From assembly GCA_022825705.1 (NCBI GenBank), contig JAJDWH010000009.1, forward strand, positions 248,001 to 312,000: a stretch of DNA of 64,000 bases. The letters are read 5' to 3'. Each line of letters begins with the position of its first letter. Within the stretch, counting starts at the first letter, position 1. The translations under genes were made by a program, and so were the position numbers. This stretch comes from Alphaproteobacteria bacterium (GTDB lineage Bacteria; Pseudomonadota; Alphaproteobacteria; TMED109). Positions 35,845-45,053 of the stretch are shown here, one piece after another. The notes under the pieces are model-generated. The model ran no database searches. It was given only the letters and a program-made list of their open reading frames with translations, and had not been told where the DNA came from.

Positions 35845-36210
35845 ATGAGTTTCAGCCATGCTATCGCAACATGTATGGGCAAGTACGCCACATTTTCCGG
35901 GCGGGCGTCAAGAAGTGAATTCTGGTGGTTTCAGTTGTTTGTCGTGCTCATGTCTTGGGGCGCGCAAATAGTTGGTGCTACACAAGGCGGACCCGAATTA
36001 GCCTTTGTTCTTTCACAGGTTGTCGGTCTTGCGTTCCTGTTTCCTGTGCTGGCGGTGGGTACCAGGAGATTGCATGATGTCGGTCGAAGTGGCTGGTAGT
36101 GGCTTATAAGTTTGACGGTCATCGGGGGGATCTTGCTGATCATCTGGTGGGCACAGAGGTCCCGGCAGGAAGACAACAAGTATGGTGCCTATGTCGGGCT
36201 GACAGGCTAG
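35845..36210 (+). pseudogene. DUF805 membrane protein interrupted by an in-frame TAG
   Basis: From ATG 35845 (site GGAG) the protein reads ATCMGKYATFSGRASRSEFW, two membrane spans, then TRRLHDVGRSGW and TAG at 36097-36099. Without a frame change the sequence continues WLISLTVIGGILLIIWWAQR, SRQEDNKYGAYVGLTG to a TAG at 36208. The DUF805 family normally has H-D-x-G-R-S-G-W-W followed by a last membrane span and a D-N-x-Y-G end, so the TAG most likely replaces a tryptophan TGG. DUF805 proteins are small integral membrane proteins of unknown function. Confidence 0.75.
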
Positions 36211-37328
36211 CACTGCCCCAGCCCCACAAGTAGCCTCGGGACGCGAGCGTGTACTTGGCAGCATGGGGAGAACCAACCCGGCATGGTAAGGCCGTGGGTG
36301 AAACTGTGGGAAAGACTGGGTGATGAGAACAACACTGTTAATCAACTCAATGCCTTAAATGCACTGTTCGGCGCCTGCCGGGTGCGCCAAGCCTGAACAA
36401 TCGTTTAGCGGGATCGTCCTGGAAGCGGAAGCGGTCGGAACCGTTGCGGCCGCAAAGTGCCAGGCCGTATCTCCACGGCTGGAGCTGTCATCGACCCGTG
36501 CTCCCGGAGTGACCGGTCAATCATGCCGGTGCGTGATCCTGTCTGGCTTGCCCGGAACCACGCCGGACGGCGTGTGTCAGGGTGCACGCCGACCTGATTC
36601 GGCTACTCTGGGCGAACACGGAGAGCGTTCTCGACGGCGCGAGCATCAGCTGGTCGGCTCTGTTCAACACGACGACCGGCCGGCCGGAAAAAAGAAACCC
36701 GACGCTGCCCACCAAGGGTGGTTCGCGCCGGGTTCCCGGTTGTTTTGCGAAGATGGAGAGGGAGCTACCGTCTCCGCACATGTTACATTATAACATTATT
36801 GTTCTTGCCGAGTCACCCCCCCCTGCTGACGGCGCCGGCGACCAGGTTTTGGGAAGCACGGACCGCTGCAAAGGATTGTCCGTGCATGCATTTTTGTGAG
36901 GCCTGGTGACATGGTCGTTCGTACCCTGCGGCGACGGACATCAGTGCTCCCCTTTCACGCCGGCCGGGTTCGCTGGGCCTTGGCCAAGCACGCCCAGATC
37001 GCCGTTCTGGGTTGCGCTTGAGGCACTTCGAAGACCTGGGTGGCCGGCAACCCGCGGCACTGGCGCTGACGCCGGGATCCCCGACCTTCGGGCCCGGTAT
37101 CCAAGTTCTGAGGGAAAGTCACGGCGAATACTGCCGGCAGGATTCGGCGCAGAGATCACAGGTTACGCACGAGGTGACGGCCAAAAGGCTCCGCACCCGG
37201 TCGTCATCCGGCGAGCGTACCCCGGTAGTCGCGCGGTTCCAGTCATGTGAGCGGGCGGTTGTCACGCGTCGGCTCGGATCATCGTGTCTGGCCACGCCGC
37301 AATCAGTCGGTGTGCGGCAGCGACGGTG
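36211..37328. other. 1.1 kb without a supportable gene
   Basis: Short open frames on both strands show no recognisable motif. An AT-rich patch at 36779-36800 contains ATGTTA-CATTA-TAACAT, an inverted repeat that could be regulatory. The sequence elsewhere is GC-rich and looks like decayed DNA. Confidence 0.35.
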
Positions 37329-38084
37329 TCAACCGGACGCTACAGGCCGGGGACGAAGGCCCGTGCAACCGTCGACAACCAGCCTTCCACCCACCTGAAG
37401 ATCCGGGGGCAGCGCCCGCAGCCGCGCGCACCCGGTGAGATCGAGATCCCCGTCCACGCGCAAGTTGTCGGGGAGCGCCTCCAGCCGCGCGCACCCGGTC
37501 AGATCGAGGCCGCGCTTCACGTGGAGGGCCTCCGGGAGCGCCCCCAGGTCCCTGCAGTTGTTCAGGTAGAGGCCGCCACCCACGGTGAGGGTGGCTGGCA
37601 GCGCTTGCAGCCTCGTGCAGTAGGTCAATTCGAGATTCCCGCCGACCACGAGGTCCGCTGGGACAGTTTCCAAGCTGGTGCAACGGGTCAGGATGAGGTG
37701 GCGAGCTGTCCGCAATCCCGGCGGAAGTTCGGAGAGCCTTGTACAGTGAGCCATGCTGAGGCTGCCCTTAGCGTGGAAACCGGTAGGTAGGCCGACCAGT
37801 CCCAGGCAGTACGACAGGTTGATGTTGCCGTCGACGTCGAGGTCCGTCGGCAGGTCCGTCAACCCGGTGCAGCCCGTCACGTCCAGATAGCCGCCAACGC
37901 GCAAGCCGGCAGGCAACTGTGCAAGACCGGTGCAGCTGTTCAGGTGCAAACTTCCCCTGACGTCGAGATTGGCCGGCAGCGACGCAACGTCCACACAGCC
38001 GACCAGATTGAGGTTCCCGTCGACACGGAGGCCGGATGCGGCCGCACCTTCACGAATGGCCGCCCGCGCCGCGTTCGAATTCAT
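37329..38084 (-). CDS. Leucine-rich-repeat protein with 21-residue repeats
   Basis: The 251-residue protein consists of one partial and ten full repeats of 21 residues, pattern L-P-x-x-L-x-V-x-G-x-L-x-L-x-x-C-T-x-L-x-x. Examples are LPAGLRVGGYLDVTGCTGL and LPDNLRVDGDLDLTGCARL. It has no signal peptide and no additional domain, so it is a bare solenoid likely to bind another protein. The repeated cysteine is regular and could form an internal ladder. The gene stands alone upstream of, and divergent from, the peptide deformylase gene. Copy number may vary between strains. Confidence 0.75.
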   Translation of the reverse strand: MNSNAARAAIREGAAASGLRVDGNLNLVGCVDVASLPANLDVRGSLHLNSCTGLAQLPAGLRVGGYLDVTGCTGLTDLPTDLDVDGNINLSYCLGLVGLPTGFHAKGSLSMAHCTRLSELPPGLRTARHLILTRCTSLETVPADLVVGGNLELTYCTRLQALPATLTVGGGLYLNNCRDLGALPEALHVKRGLDLTGCARLEALPDNLRVDGDLDLTGCARLRALPPDLQVGGRLVVDGCTGLRPRPVASG

Positions 38085-38381
38085 ATGGATTCACTCCGTC
38101 GGGGTAGGGCGCCGTTCGGGCCCTGCGTCGGCGATGTGGGTCCCGACGCGGACTCTCGAAGTGGGCGGCTGATCCCGTTCACGGGGCAGGGTTTCCCATG
38201 GATACTCGGGGCAAGTTCGGGCAGGGCGTTTCCGCTAGCTCTGCCTCGGCCTTGGCCGGCCCAGGTCCAGCAGGTGCGCGGATGATTATTTTAAAAGTTC
38301 CCACAGTATCTACACTCTGTTGGCGGTCTGGCATGGGGCCCCGGCAATTCGCCGGGTCCGGACGTCACGAAAGGAGCGGCG

Positions 38382-38930
38382 ATGGCAGTACGCGATGTCC
38401 TTCGGATGGGCGATCCGAGGTTGCGGCGCAAGTCCGATCCAGTGGATGACGTCAGCGACGCGGCACTGGGAAACCTGATTGGCGACATGCTCGACACCAT
38501 GCGAGCCTGCGACGGCGCGGGAATTGCGGCACCGCAAATCGGGGTGCCGCTCCGGGTCGTGATTTTTGGCGTGGAGAGCAACCCTCGATATCCCGATGCA
38601 CCTCCCGTGCCGATGACGGTCCTGATCAACCCCGACATTTCACCGGTAGGCGCAGATTCGAACGAGGCCTGGGAGGGCTGCCTGAGTGTGCCGGGTATGC
38701 GCGGGCTCGTGCCACGCTTCTCGCGAATTCACTACCGCGGCCTCGACGCGGCAGGCCAGCTGATCGACCGGACGGCCGACGGGTTTCACGCCCGCGTTGT
38801 GCAGCATGAATGCGACCATCTTGACGGGGTCCTTTACCCGGACCGGATCGAGAAGAAGCAGATGTTCGGGTTCATTCCCGAACTGCTGGAGGCCGGCCTC
38901 CTGGGCCCCGTCGCGCTGCCCGCAGAGTAA
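38382..38930 (+). CDS. def: Peptide deformylase
   Basis: The 182-residue enzyme removes the formyl group from the initiator methionine of new proteins. All three metal-site motifs are present: GAGIAAPQIG (motif 1), EGCLSVPG (motif 2, cysteine ligand) and VVQHECDHLDG (motif 3, two His ligands and catalytic Glu). AAGGAG at 38370-38375 precedes the ATG by six bases. It is not next to fmt, so it may be a secondary copy. It marks the return to intact chromosomal-type genes. Confidence 0.96.
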   Translation: MAVRDVLRMGDPRLRRKSDPVDDVSDAALGNLIGDMLDTMRACDGAGIAAPQIGVPLRVVIFGVESNPRYPDAPPVPMTVLINPDISPVGADSNEAWEGCLSVPGMRGLVPRFSRIHYRGLDAAGQLIDRTADGFHARVVQHECDHLDGVLYPDRIEKKQMFGFIPELLEAGLLGPVALPAE

Positions 38931-39032
38931 GCGGAGCCCTTCAGCTGCCATGGCTGGAACGTACCGCACCCGGGAACCCCTGCCGCATTGAAATCGTCCA
39001 CGACCGGAACCGAGCAAGAGTTCACCAACACC

Positions 39033-40994
39033 ATGGCTCCACCGAAGGCGCCGGCAATCGGCCCGCTCGCGCTGGCGGCGTTGCTCGTCACGCCGGCCGT
39101 CAGCCCTCAAGGTAAGGACGCGAATTACCTAGGCTCCGTCGAGGTGGTTCGCGATGGCGGCGGCGGGCCTGTCGTGCGCGGAACGGTATTTCTCGACAGC
39201 AATCGCAACTCGATGCTGGATGCGGCCGAACCCGGCATTCCGGACGTGATGGTCTCGAACGGCCGGGAAGTCGTACGCACCGGCCCTTCCGGCGAATACG
39301 CCCTGCCGGCCTATGACGACATGAACGTGTTCATTACGAAACCGGCGGATTACGCCGTCCCGCTCGACGACGACATGGTCCCCCAGTTCAACTACGTCCA
39401 CAAGGTCGCTGGCTCACCCGACCTTCGGTTCGGCGGCATCAAGCCAACCGGGCCGCTGCCCGCGGCAGTCAATTTCCCGCTCATCCGGGATCCGGTCGGA
39501 GATCAGTTCGAGTGCCTGATCTTCGGTGACACCCAGCCCTATACGAACCGGGAAGTCTCGTACGTTCGCGACACCGTCGGTGCCACGCTGGCCGGGCGCG
39601 ACAATGCGGCCACCGAATGCCTGATCTTTGAGGGCGACGTCATGGGCGACGACCTCTCGCTCTTCGGCCGGTTCAAGCGCATCATCGCGCAGGGCCGCGT
39701 CCCCCAGTACTACGTCGCCGGCAACCACGACCTCGATTTCGACGCCGCCAGTGACGCACATTCGTTCGATACGTTCCGGCGGGAATGGGGACCCGAGTAC
39801 TACTCGTTCGACATCGGGAAGGTTCACTTCATCGTGCTGGACGACGTCCGCTATCCCTGCAACGGCATCGACGATCATCCCTTCTGTGCGCCGGACGCGC
39901 GCCCCACGTACAACGGCGTGATCCACGACCGGCAGCTCGCTTGGCTCCGCAACGACCTCGCCCATGTGCCGGACGACCGACTGCTCGTGGTCAACACGCA
40001 CATTCCGTTCGTCAGCTTTTCCGACTCCACGACCCGGAAACACCAGATCGACAACCTCTCTGAGTTCCATGCCCTGATCGGCAACCGTCCGACCCTCGGC
40101 CTATCCGGGCACACGCACACCATCGAACAGATCTTGCCGGGCGAACACTTTGCCGGCTGGCAGGACGCGACCGGTACGGGGCCGGCGCCGTTTCATCAGA
40201 TCGTGACGGGGGCGGTTTCGGGTTCGTGGTGGGCCGGCGACCTCGACGACGATGGCATCCCGCATGCCACCCAGCGCCAGGGTGCGCCGCGGGGCTACTA
40301 CGTGCTGACGTTCGATGGCGCGACCTACGTCGACACCTTCCAGGCTTTCGGGCGCGGGCCGGAGGAGCAGTTCCATGCCGCGTTCAGCACGCCGCGGTTT
40401 CGCTCATGGGCGAAGGCGCTGTTGGACTTTGTCGACGGCCACCCGACCCCCTCGGACACGTTGCCGCCGGTCACGGTTTCCGACCTCGGCGACCGGAACA
40501 TGGTGACCGTTGAAGACCTGCGAGACGGGACCTGGCTGGCCATCAACGTCTGGAACGGTTCGCGGGACAGCCGCGTGTCGGTATCGATCGACAACGGCGA
40601 ACCCATCCAGGCGACGCGGACGCAATCCGGCACCGGCGAACCGGCGAGGGTTGGGCTCGAGTTCGCAGATCCGCAGGCGCTGGCGCTGCAGGCGACTCAG
40701 GGTCGCCTCACCTTCCGTAGTACCGTTGGCCGTGAGGCGACGGCCGGGTTCACAACCTGGCGCGGAGTCTCCTGGCAAGGCGCTGCCGGCCCGTTCCAGT
40801 CGTGGATGCTGACCTGGAAATCGAGTCATCTCTGGCGTGCCGACCTCCCGCCGTCGCTACCGGTCGGTGTCCACACGATGGACATCGTGGCCGTTGACCG
40901 CTACGGGCGGAGATTCTCCGAGACCAGGTCCTTCGAGGTGGTGGATACCCTTCCGGAAATGGGCTGGCCTTGGAAAACCGGCACCTTCGAATAG
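39033..40994 (+). CDS. Secreted calcineurin-like metallophosphoesterase
   Basis: From ATG 39033 the protein has 653 residues with a signal-like start (MAPPKAPAIGPLALAALLVT). An N-terminal Cna-B/SdrD-like domain follows (VRGTVFLDSNRNSMLDAAEP, TGPSGEYALPAYDDM). The phosphoesterase core has LIFGDTQPY, EGDVMGDD, YYVAGNHDLDFD, VVNTHIPFV and LGLSGHTHTIEQ, which supply all metal ligands. A C-terminal beta domain (about 480-653) ends WMLTWKSSHLWRADLPPSLP. The layout, MetallophosN-phosphoesterase-MetallophosC, is a known extracytoplasmic family. Its substrate is not deducible. A TTG at 38988 is the only earlier start. Confidence 0.88.
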   Translation: MAPPKAPAIGPLALAALLVTPAVSPQGKDANYLGSVEVVRDGGGGPVVRGTVFLDSNRNSMLDAAEPGIPDVMVSNGREVVRTGPSGEYALPAYDDMNVFITKPADYAVPLDDDMVPQFNYVHKVAGSPDLRFGGIKPTGPLPAAVNFPLIRDPVGDQFECLIFGDTQPYTNREVSYVRDTVGATLAGRDNAATECLIFEGDVMGDDLSLFGRFKRIIAQGRVPQYYVAGNHDLDFDAASDAHSFDTFRREWGPEYYSFDIGKVHFIVLDDVRYPCNGIDDHPFCAPDARPTYNGVIHDRQLAWLRNDLAHVPDDRLLVVNTHIPFVSFSDSTTRKHQIDNLSEFHALIGNRPTLGLSGHTHTIEQILPGEHFAGWQDATGTGPAPFHQIVTGAVSGSWWAGDLDDDGIPHATQRQGAPRGYYVLTFDGATYVDTFQAFGRGPEEQFHAAFSTPRFRSWAKALLDFVDGHPTPSDTLPPVTVSDLGDRNMVTVEDLRDGTWLAINVWNGSRDSRVSVSIDNGEPIQATRTQSGTGEPARVGLEFADPQALALQATQGRLTFRSTVGREATAGFTTWRGVSWQGAAGPFQSWMLTWKSSHLWRADLPPSLPVGVHTMDIVAVDRYGRRFSETRSFEVVDTLPEMGWPWKTGTFE

Positions 40995-41129
40995 CATCGA
41001 CACGCGCCCGGGACCGCTCACCGCGGCAGCAGCCCCGCACAAGCCCGGCATCGCAGTCCAACGTGAGAGTTGCAAGACGGACGAGAACGCTTGACGCGTT
41101 TGCGGCCGAAGAGACAAGGAGAATTGCTC

Positions 41130-41897
41130 GTGGTCGACAAGGAATTTGCCGGACGGACGGCACTGGTGACCGGCGGCTCGCGCGGGATCGGCCGCGCCAT
41201 CTGTGTACGTCTGGCACAGGCCGGCGCCTGGATCGCGATCAACTATTCGTCCAACCCCGACGCCGCGGCAGAAACGCTCGAGCTGGTCACCGCGGCAGGC
41301 GGGAGCGGCGGCGTCTTTCAGGGCGACGTGTCCTCGCATGAGGCCACGGACGCCATGTACGACGCAATCGAAGCCGAACGCGGCACTGTCGATCTCTTGG
41401 TAACCAACGCCGGGATCGCGTCCTTCGACGACAACGCCGACATGACCGCGGACGTGTGGCGGCGAATTCTGTCGGTCAACCTGGACGGCACGTTCCATTG
41501 CGTGTGGCGCGCCAAGGAGCGGATGCTGGCCCAGGAATACGGGCGCATCGTATGCATCTCGTCCATCAACGGTATCGCTCCGAGCCGCATCCGACGCGAC
41601 CGCCTGATCGCTTACGGCACGTCGAAGTCCGCTGTCATCTCGTTCTCGCGCAGCTGTGCCGTCGCGTTCGGGCCGGCGATCCGAGTGAACTGTGTCGCGC
41701 CGGGGCTGATCGATACCGACATGACCAAGGACATGAGCGACGAGATGCGCGAACGCATTATCGCGTCAACGCCCGCAGCACGCACCGGGAAGCCCGAGGA
41801 CGTCGCGGAGCTGACCTACTTCCTGTTGAGCGATGCCGCGAGCTTTGTCACCGGCCAGACGTATGTGACGTCGGGCGGTCTGGTCACCCTGCCTTAG
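41130..41897 (+). CDS. SDR-family oxidoreductase (FabG-like)
   Basis: Starting at GTG 41130, seven bases after AAGGAGA, the 255-residue protein has the classical SDR features: cofactor loop ALVTGGSRGIGRAI, LVTNAGIASF, catalytic serine in CISSINGIAPS and YGTSKSAVISF with the Tyr and Lys. DTDMTKDMSDEMRERI and YVTSGGLVTLP close the fold. It reduces a carbonyl or oxidises an alcohol using NAD(P)H. It closely resembles 3-oxoacyl-ACP reductases, but with no fatty-acid genes nearby the substrate is open. Confidence 0.92.
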   Translation: MVDKEFAGRTALVTGGSRGIGRAICVRLAQAGAWIAINYSSNPDAAAETLELVTAAGGSGGVFQGDVSSHEATDAMYDAIEAERGTVDLLVTNAGIASFDDNADMTADVWRRILSVNLDGTFHCVWRAKERMLAQEYGRIVCISSINGIAPSRIRRDRLIAYGTSKSAVISFSRSCAVAFGPAIRVNCVAPGLIDTDMTKDMSDEMRERIIASTPAARTGKPEDVAELTYFLLSDAASFVTGQTYVTSGGLVTLP

Positions 41898-41990
41898 CGC
41901 AGTCAAGCGCCCCCGAACCCGGGAGGTGGGTGCGACTTCACACTGAAGGCCGGCGGCGCAGCCGTCCCTTTCGCCGCTTGGCCAGAAAAA

Positions 41991-42049
41991 TTTAACCAAA
42001 CGGTTGAAAATCGAGTCCGGCACTGTTATGTTCAACCACATGGTTGAAC
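41991..42049 (+). promoter_or_regulatory. Two inverted-repeat operators of the ArsR-type regulator
   Basis: TTTAACC-AAAC-GGTTGAAA (41991-42009) and the perfect GTTCAACCA-CA-TGGTTGAAC (42030-42049) share the half-site AACC/GGTT. The second covers the two candidate start codons of the regulator gene (ATG 42028 and 42040). This arrangement is what an autoregulated ArsR-type repressor would use, with binding blocking both transcription and initiation. Confidence 0.7.
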
Positions 42050-42372
42050 ATCATCTTGATCGGGTCTTCCACGCGCTGTCCGACCCTACCCGCCGGACCA
42101 TCCTCGATCGGCTGGCCGAGGGGGAGGCGACCGTCGGGCAAATCTCGAGACCTTTTCCTATCTCATTTGCCGCGGTGTCGAAACACCTCGGCGTGCTTGA
42201 ACGCGCCGGCCTGGTAACGCGCGAGGCACGGGGCCGTGAACGGGTGTGCCGGCTTAACCCTGCTGCACTCGGCGACGCCCGCGCCTGGCTTGGCTTCCAC
42301 CAGCGCTTCTGGTCTGAACGTCTGGACGCACTTGATGCAATGGTCGGACAGAAGTCCGGCAAGCCCGACTGA
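42028..42372 (+). CDS. ArsR-family transcriptional regulator
   Basis: The 114-residue protein (MFNHMVEHHLDRVFHALSDP) has the ArsR winged helix: HALSDPTRRTILDRLAEGEA, ISFAAVSKHLGVLERAGLVT and GRERVCRLNPAALGD. There are no clustered metal-binding cysteines; it belongs to the metal-independent subgroup usually coupled to an SRPBCC/AHSA1 protein, which indeed follows after 53 bases. Start is ATG 42028; ATG 42040 would shorten it by four residues. It probably represses its own operon through the inverted repeats at its start. Confidence 0.93.
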   Translation: MFNHMVEHHLDRVFHALSDPTRRTILDRLAEGEATVGQISRPFPISFAAVSKHLGVLERAGLVTREARGRERVCRLNPAALGDARAWLGFHQRFWSERLDALDAMVGQKSGKPD

Positions 42373-42425
42373 CGGCGGTCAACCGTTTCCAATCCCTCGT
42401 ACGAACCCGTTCAGGAGCTCACGAC

Positions 42426-42902
42426 ATGGCAGAGCCACAGCCGCTGGAGCAAGAGATCTTTCTGTCACTACAACGCACCATCGATGCGCCGGTGGACCAG
42501 GTGTACTCCGCCTGGACGGACCCGGAATCGATGCGCAAGTGGTTCGCGCCGGGCGAACTCAAGGTCGCTCGGGCCATCGCGGAACTCGAGGTCGGGGGCA
42601 CGTTTCTCGTTGAGATGCACGGCACCGATGGAGAGAGCCACCTGACCCGCGGTGTTTACCGAGAAGTCATTCCGAATCGACGTCTCGTGCACACCTGGCA
42701 ATGGGAGGGCAGTGACATCGAATCACTGGTCACCGTCGAGTTTGCACCCGGATCGGCCAGCACGACGCACCTGACGGTCACCCATTCCCGGTTTGCCGAC
42801 AGCGAGGCACGCGACCGGCACGAGAGTGGCTGGAGCGGCTGTCTGATCAAACTCCTGGCGCTGTTTCCAGGGCAGGAAGTGCGGAGCGCAGCCACGACGT
42901 AA
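42426..42902 (+). CDS. SRPBCC (AHSA1-like) ligand-binding protein
   Basis: The 158-residue protein has the Bet v1-like helix-grip fold of the AHSA1 family: RTIDAPVDQVYSAWTDPESM, RKWFAPGELKV, VGGTFLVEMHGTDGE, PNRRLVHTWQWEG and HESGWSGCLIKL. Members bind hydrophobic ligands; the exact one is not known. It is co-transcribed with the ArsR regulator, a very common pairing, and is followed by a strong hairpin. Confidence 0.92.
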   Translation: MAEPQPLEQEIFLSLQRTIDAPVDQVYSAWTDPESMRKWFAPGELKVARAIAELEVGGTFLVEMHGTDGESHLTRGVYREVIPNRRLVHTWQWEGSDIESLVTVEFAPGSASTTHLTVTHSRFADSEARDRHESGWSGCLIKLLALFPGQEVRSAATT

Positions 42903-42907
42903 TGCTC

Positions 42908-42934
42908 CTGGACACCGGCCTGCTCGGTGTCCAG
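42908..42934 (+). terminator. Strong hairpin after the ArsR/SRPBCC operon
   Basis: CTGGACACCG and CGGTGTCCAG form a perfect 10-base stem with a 7-base loop, starting six bases after the stop codon. There is no T-run, so intrinsic termination is not certain, but the position suits a 3' end. The region 42935-43139 beyond it holds no gene and separates convergent transcripts. Confidence 0.5.
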
Positions 42935-43139
42935 TGCGCATGTCCACCGGAGGTAAGCCCGCGCGAAACCTGGCCGGGCGCGGCGTGACGGCGCGCCCCG
43001 CTCGCGCCCGGCGGGGTCCCTTCAATCCTGCGCCCGCTGTTGTCGCCAGTCCCGGGGCTCCGGTGCGGCCAACCGAACCGGTCCCGTGGTTGTGGCGACG
43101 GAAGCCGGGCAATCCGTCATCGGCGCAGCGCGCCGAGGC

Positions 43140-43790
43140 CTACGCCAGCTTGGCGAGCAATTCCTGCGGAATGTGCGGCACCGGGTCTGACTTCTGCCAG
43201 CACGGCAGTGCTTCGACCCGGCTCATCCAGGCCCGGATGCCCGGATAGTTGTCCAGGGGCAGCTTCTGTACCCCGTGCAGATGCATGGGCGCTGCCACGG
43301 CGATGTCAGCGATGGTGGCGTGGTCGTCGCTGATCCATTCGCGGCCGTCCAAGCGTGCCTCGAGGATCGAGGCCAGCCCGTGGAAGGTGGGCGCATGGTT
43401 CTCCAGCACCGATTGGTCCGGCTTGTCGTCGAGGATCGGCTTGACGACATTCTCCACCAGGAAGACGTAACACCCTTCGAACCACTTGCTCGACTCCCAA
43501 AGCAGCCAGCGGGTGATGTCGGCGCGGATCTTCGGGTCGGCCGGGTACGCGGTACGGTTGCCAGCCTTTTCGGCGGCGTAGACGAGAATCGCGTTTGACT
43601 CCCACAGCACCAGGTCACCATCGACCAGCGCCGGCAACTCGGCGTTTGGGTTGATTTCCTTGTAATCGGGCTTCTTGTGGTCGCCACCGAAGTAGTCGAG
43701 AACTTCCTCGTCGTACCCGGCGCCGATCAGGTCCAATCCGGCGACCACTTTGCGGCAGTTCACCGTGATCGGGTCGAAATAGAGTTTCAT
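43140..43790 (-). CDS. Glutathione S-transferase family protein
   Basis: From ATG 43790 the protein has 216 residues (MKLYFDPITVNCRKVVAGLD). The N-terminal thioredoxin-like domain includes the cis-proline and glutathione-binding NAELPALVDGDLVLWESNAI, LVYAAEK, and the helical C-terminal domain has WISDDHATIADIAVAAPM with the N-capping Asp. Family members conjugate or reduce electrophiles with glutathione. An upstream in-frame start at 43841 adds 17 unsupported residues. Confidence 0.92.
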   Translation of the reverse strand: MKLYFDPITVNCRKVVAGLDLIGAGYDEEVLDYFGGDHKKPDYKEINPNAELPALVDGDLVLWESNAILVYAAEKAGNRTAYPADPKIRADITRWLLWESSKWFEGCYVFLVENVVKPILDDKPDQSVLENHAPTFHGLASILEARLDGREWISDDHATIADIAVAAPMHLHGVQKLPLDNYPGIRAWMSRVEALPCWQKSDPVPHIPQELLAKLA

Positions 43791-43867
43791 AGTCGTGCTC
43801 CCTGATGCACGTAGGCGTTTCCATTGGCCCGGACGCTCCAAGAGGAGCTAGAGATCAGTCGTCGGGC

Positions 43868-43905
43868 TGAAAAAGGGGATACCGGCTGCAGCGGCAACCG
43901 GTATC
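43868..43905 (-). terminator. Rho-independent terminator on the minus strand
   Basis: Read on the minus strand, GATACCGG and CCGGTATC (43905-43878) form an 8-base stem with a 12-base loop, followed directly by CCCTTTTTCAG. It lies about 250 bases beyond the end of the GlcG-like gene and 88 bases before the GST gene, so it would end transcripts coming from the former. Confidence 0.6.
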
Positions 43906-44153
43906 GGACCGCGGGCACCGGAAGAACGCCCTTTGCGGAGGCCCCGGCCGGGGCGTAAACGTAGCGCCCGCGGCACCACAGGCAAGCCCTCGGGCCGCCG
44001 CCGTCCCCGCCACTGTGACCGGCTCGCACGCCGATCCGAGCCTGCAGCAGCGACCGGCATGGACTGGAGGCCCGTCGCCGGCCGGGCGAGACCATCGTGA
44101 ACGTCCCGGTCGAATCCGCCGCCTGGTGCGCCTGAACGCCGGCCGGCGACCTG

Positions 44154-44648
44154 CTACTTCAGCAGCTCTGCCGCGGCATCAATTCCCGCCTGCGCACAAA
44201 CCTCGTCCTGGTCGGACGTGGCCCCCGACACGCCGACACCCCCGACGTGTTGGCCATCGGCCGTCATGATCGGGAGGCCTCCGGGGAAGATGACGAGTCC
44301 CGGAACATGCTGGGCCCCGTGGGGGCGGTCGCCCTTGTAGATGAATTCCCCGAACGAACGCGTGGAACGCGGGAAGTTCGCCGAGGTCTGCCCCTTCAGC
44401 ATGGCGACCTGAATGCTGCCCCGCTGGGCGTCATCGGTACGGCTGAAGTACTTGAGGTCGGCGCCCTGGTCGTAGATGGCGATGATGACGGGCCGCCAGC
44501 CCATCTCGGCTGCCTTGGCCTCGCACGCTTCCGCGATCACCTTCGCCGCCTCCAGCGTGAGGATTGCCCGCTGTTCGGCTGCCAGGGCGCTCGCGGCACC
44601 CAACGTCAAGGTAAGAGCGGCGACTAGCACCGTGGCGATCGATTTCAT
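44154..44648 (-). CDS. Secreted GlcG/HbpS-family haem-binding-like protein
   Basis: The 164-residue protein has a clear signal peptide (MKSIATVLVAALTLTLGAAS, ALA-A) and then the GlcG/HbpS fold: LTLEAAKVIAEACEAKAAEM, RPVIIAIYDQGADLKYFSRT, VPGLVIFPGGLPIM and HVGGVGVSGATSDQDEVCAQ. HbpS binds haem outside the cell; other members have unknown ligands. It is monocistronic with a terminator downstream. Its export suggests a periplasmic sensing or storage role. Confidence 0.9.
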   Translation of the reverse strand: MKSIATVLVAALTLTLGAASALAAEQRAILTLEAAKVIAEACEAKAAEMGWRPVIIAIYDQGADLKYFSRTDDAQRGSIQVAMLKGQTSANFPRSTRSFGEFIYKGDRPHGAQHVPGLVIFPGGLPIMTADGQHVGGVGVSGATSDQDEVCAQAGIDAAAELLK

Positions 44649-45053
44649 GGCTTCGTGATCCCGGATACGTTGGCAAGTTGGAACCTGTCCGCATCGCGTA
44701 CCGACCGGCAGCCGGCATTGCCCACGCGGTTGACCTGGTCCTGCAAATGACCGTATCCGCCAGGCAATTCAACAGCAAACGCGCGACGATTCCCGCGCTC
44801 GCGGACGACCGCGTCGAGGTCGCGCGCCACTGCATTCCGCAATCGCCGGGAGCGTGTTCGCAGCCCGGGCGTCATGCCGGCGGCCCGGCGACGGGCCGAC
44901 CGGCGCCGGACCGTCCCCGACACCGGCAAACCCGCGGCCGGAGTCTCGGTCCGGCACCCTTTTCCGGACCGCGTGCGCGGGGTGACCGGCCTGACTGTTG
45001 GTTGCCTCCGGCCACCCTTGCAGCGAGTACGGTCATGCACCAATCTGTCCCGG

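Noticed and set aside
36664..36700. GC hairpin followed by an A-run, considered as a terminator
   Set aside because: The T-run would precede rather than follow the stem on the strand where it could act, and no gene ends nearby.
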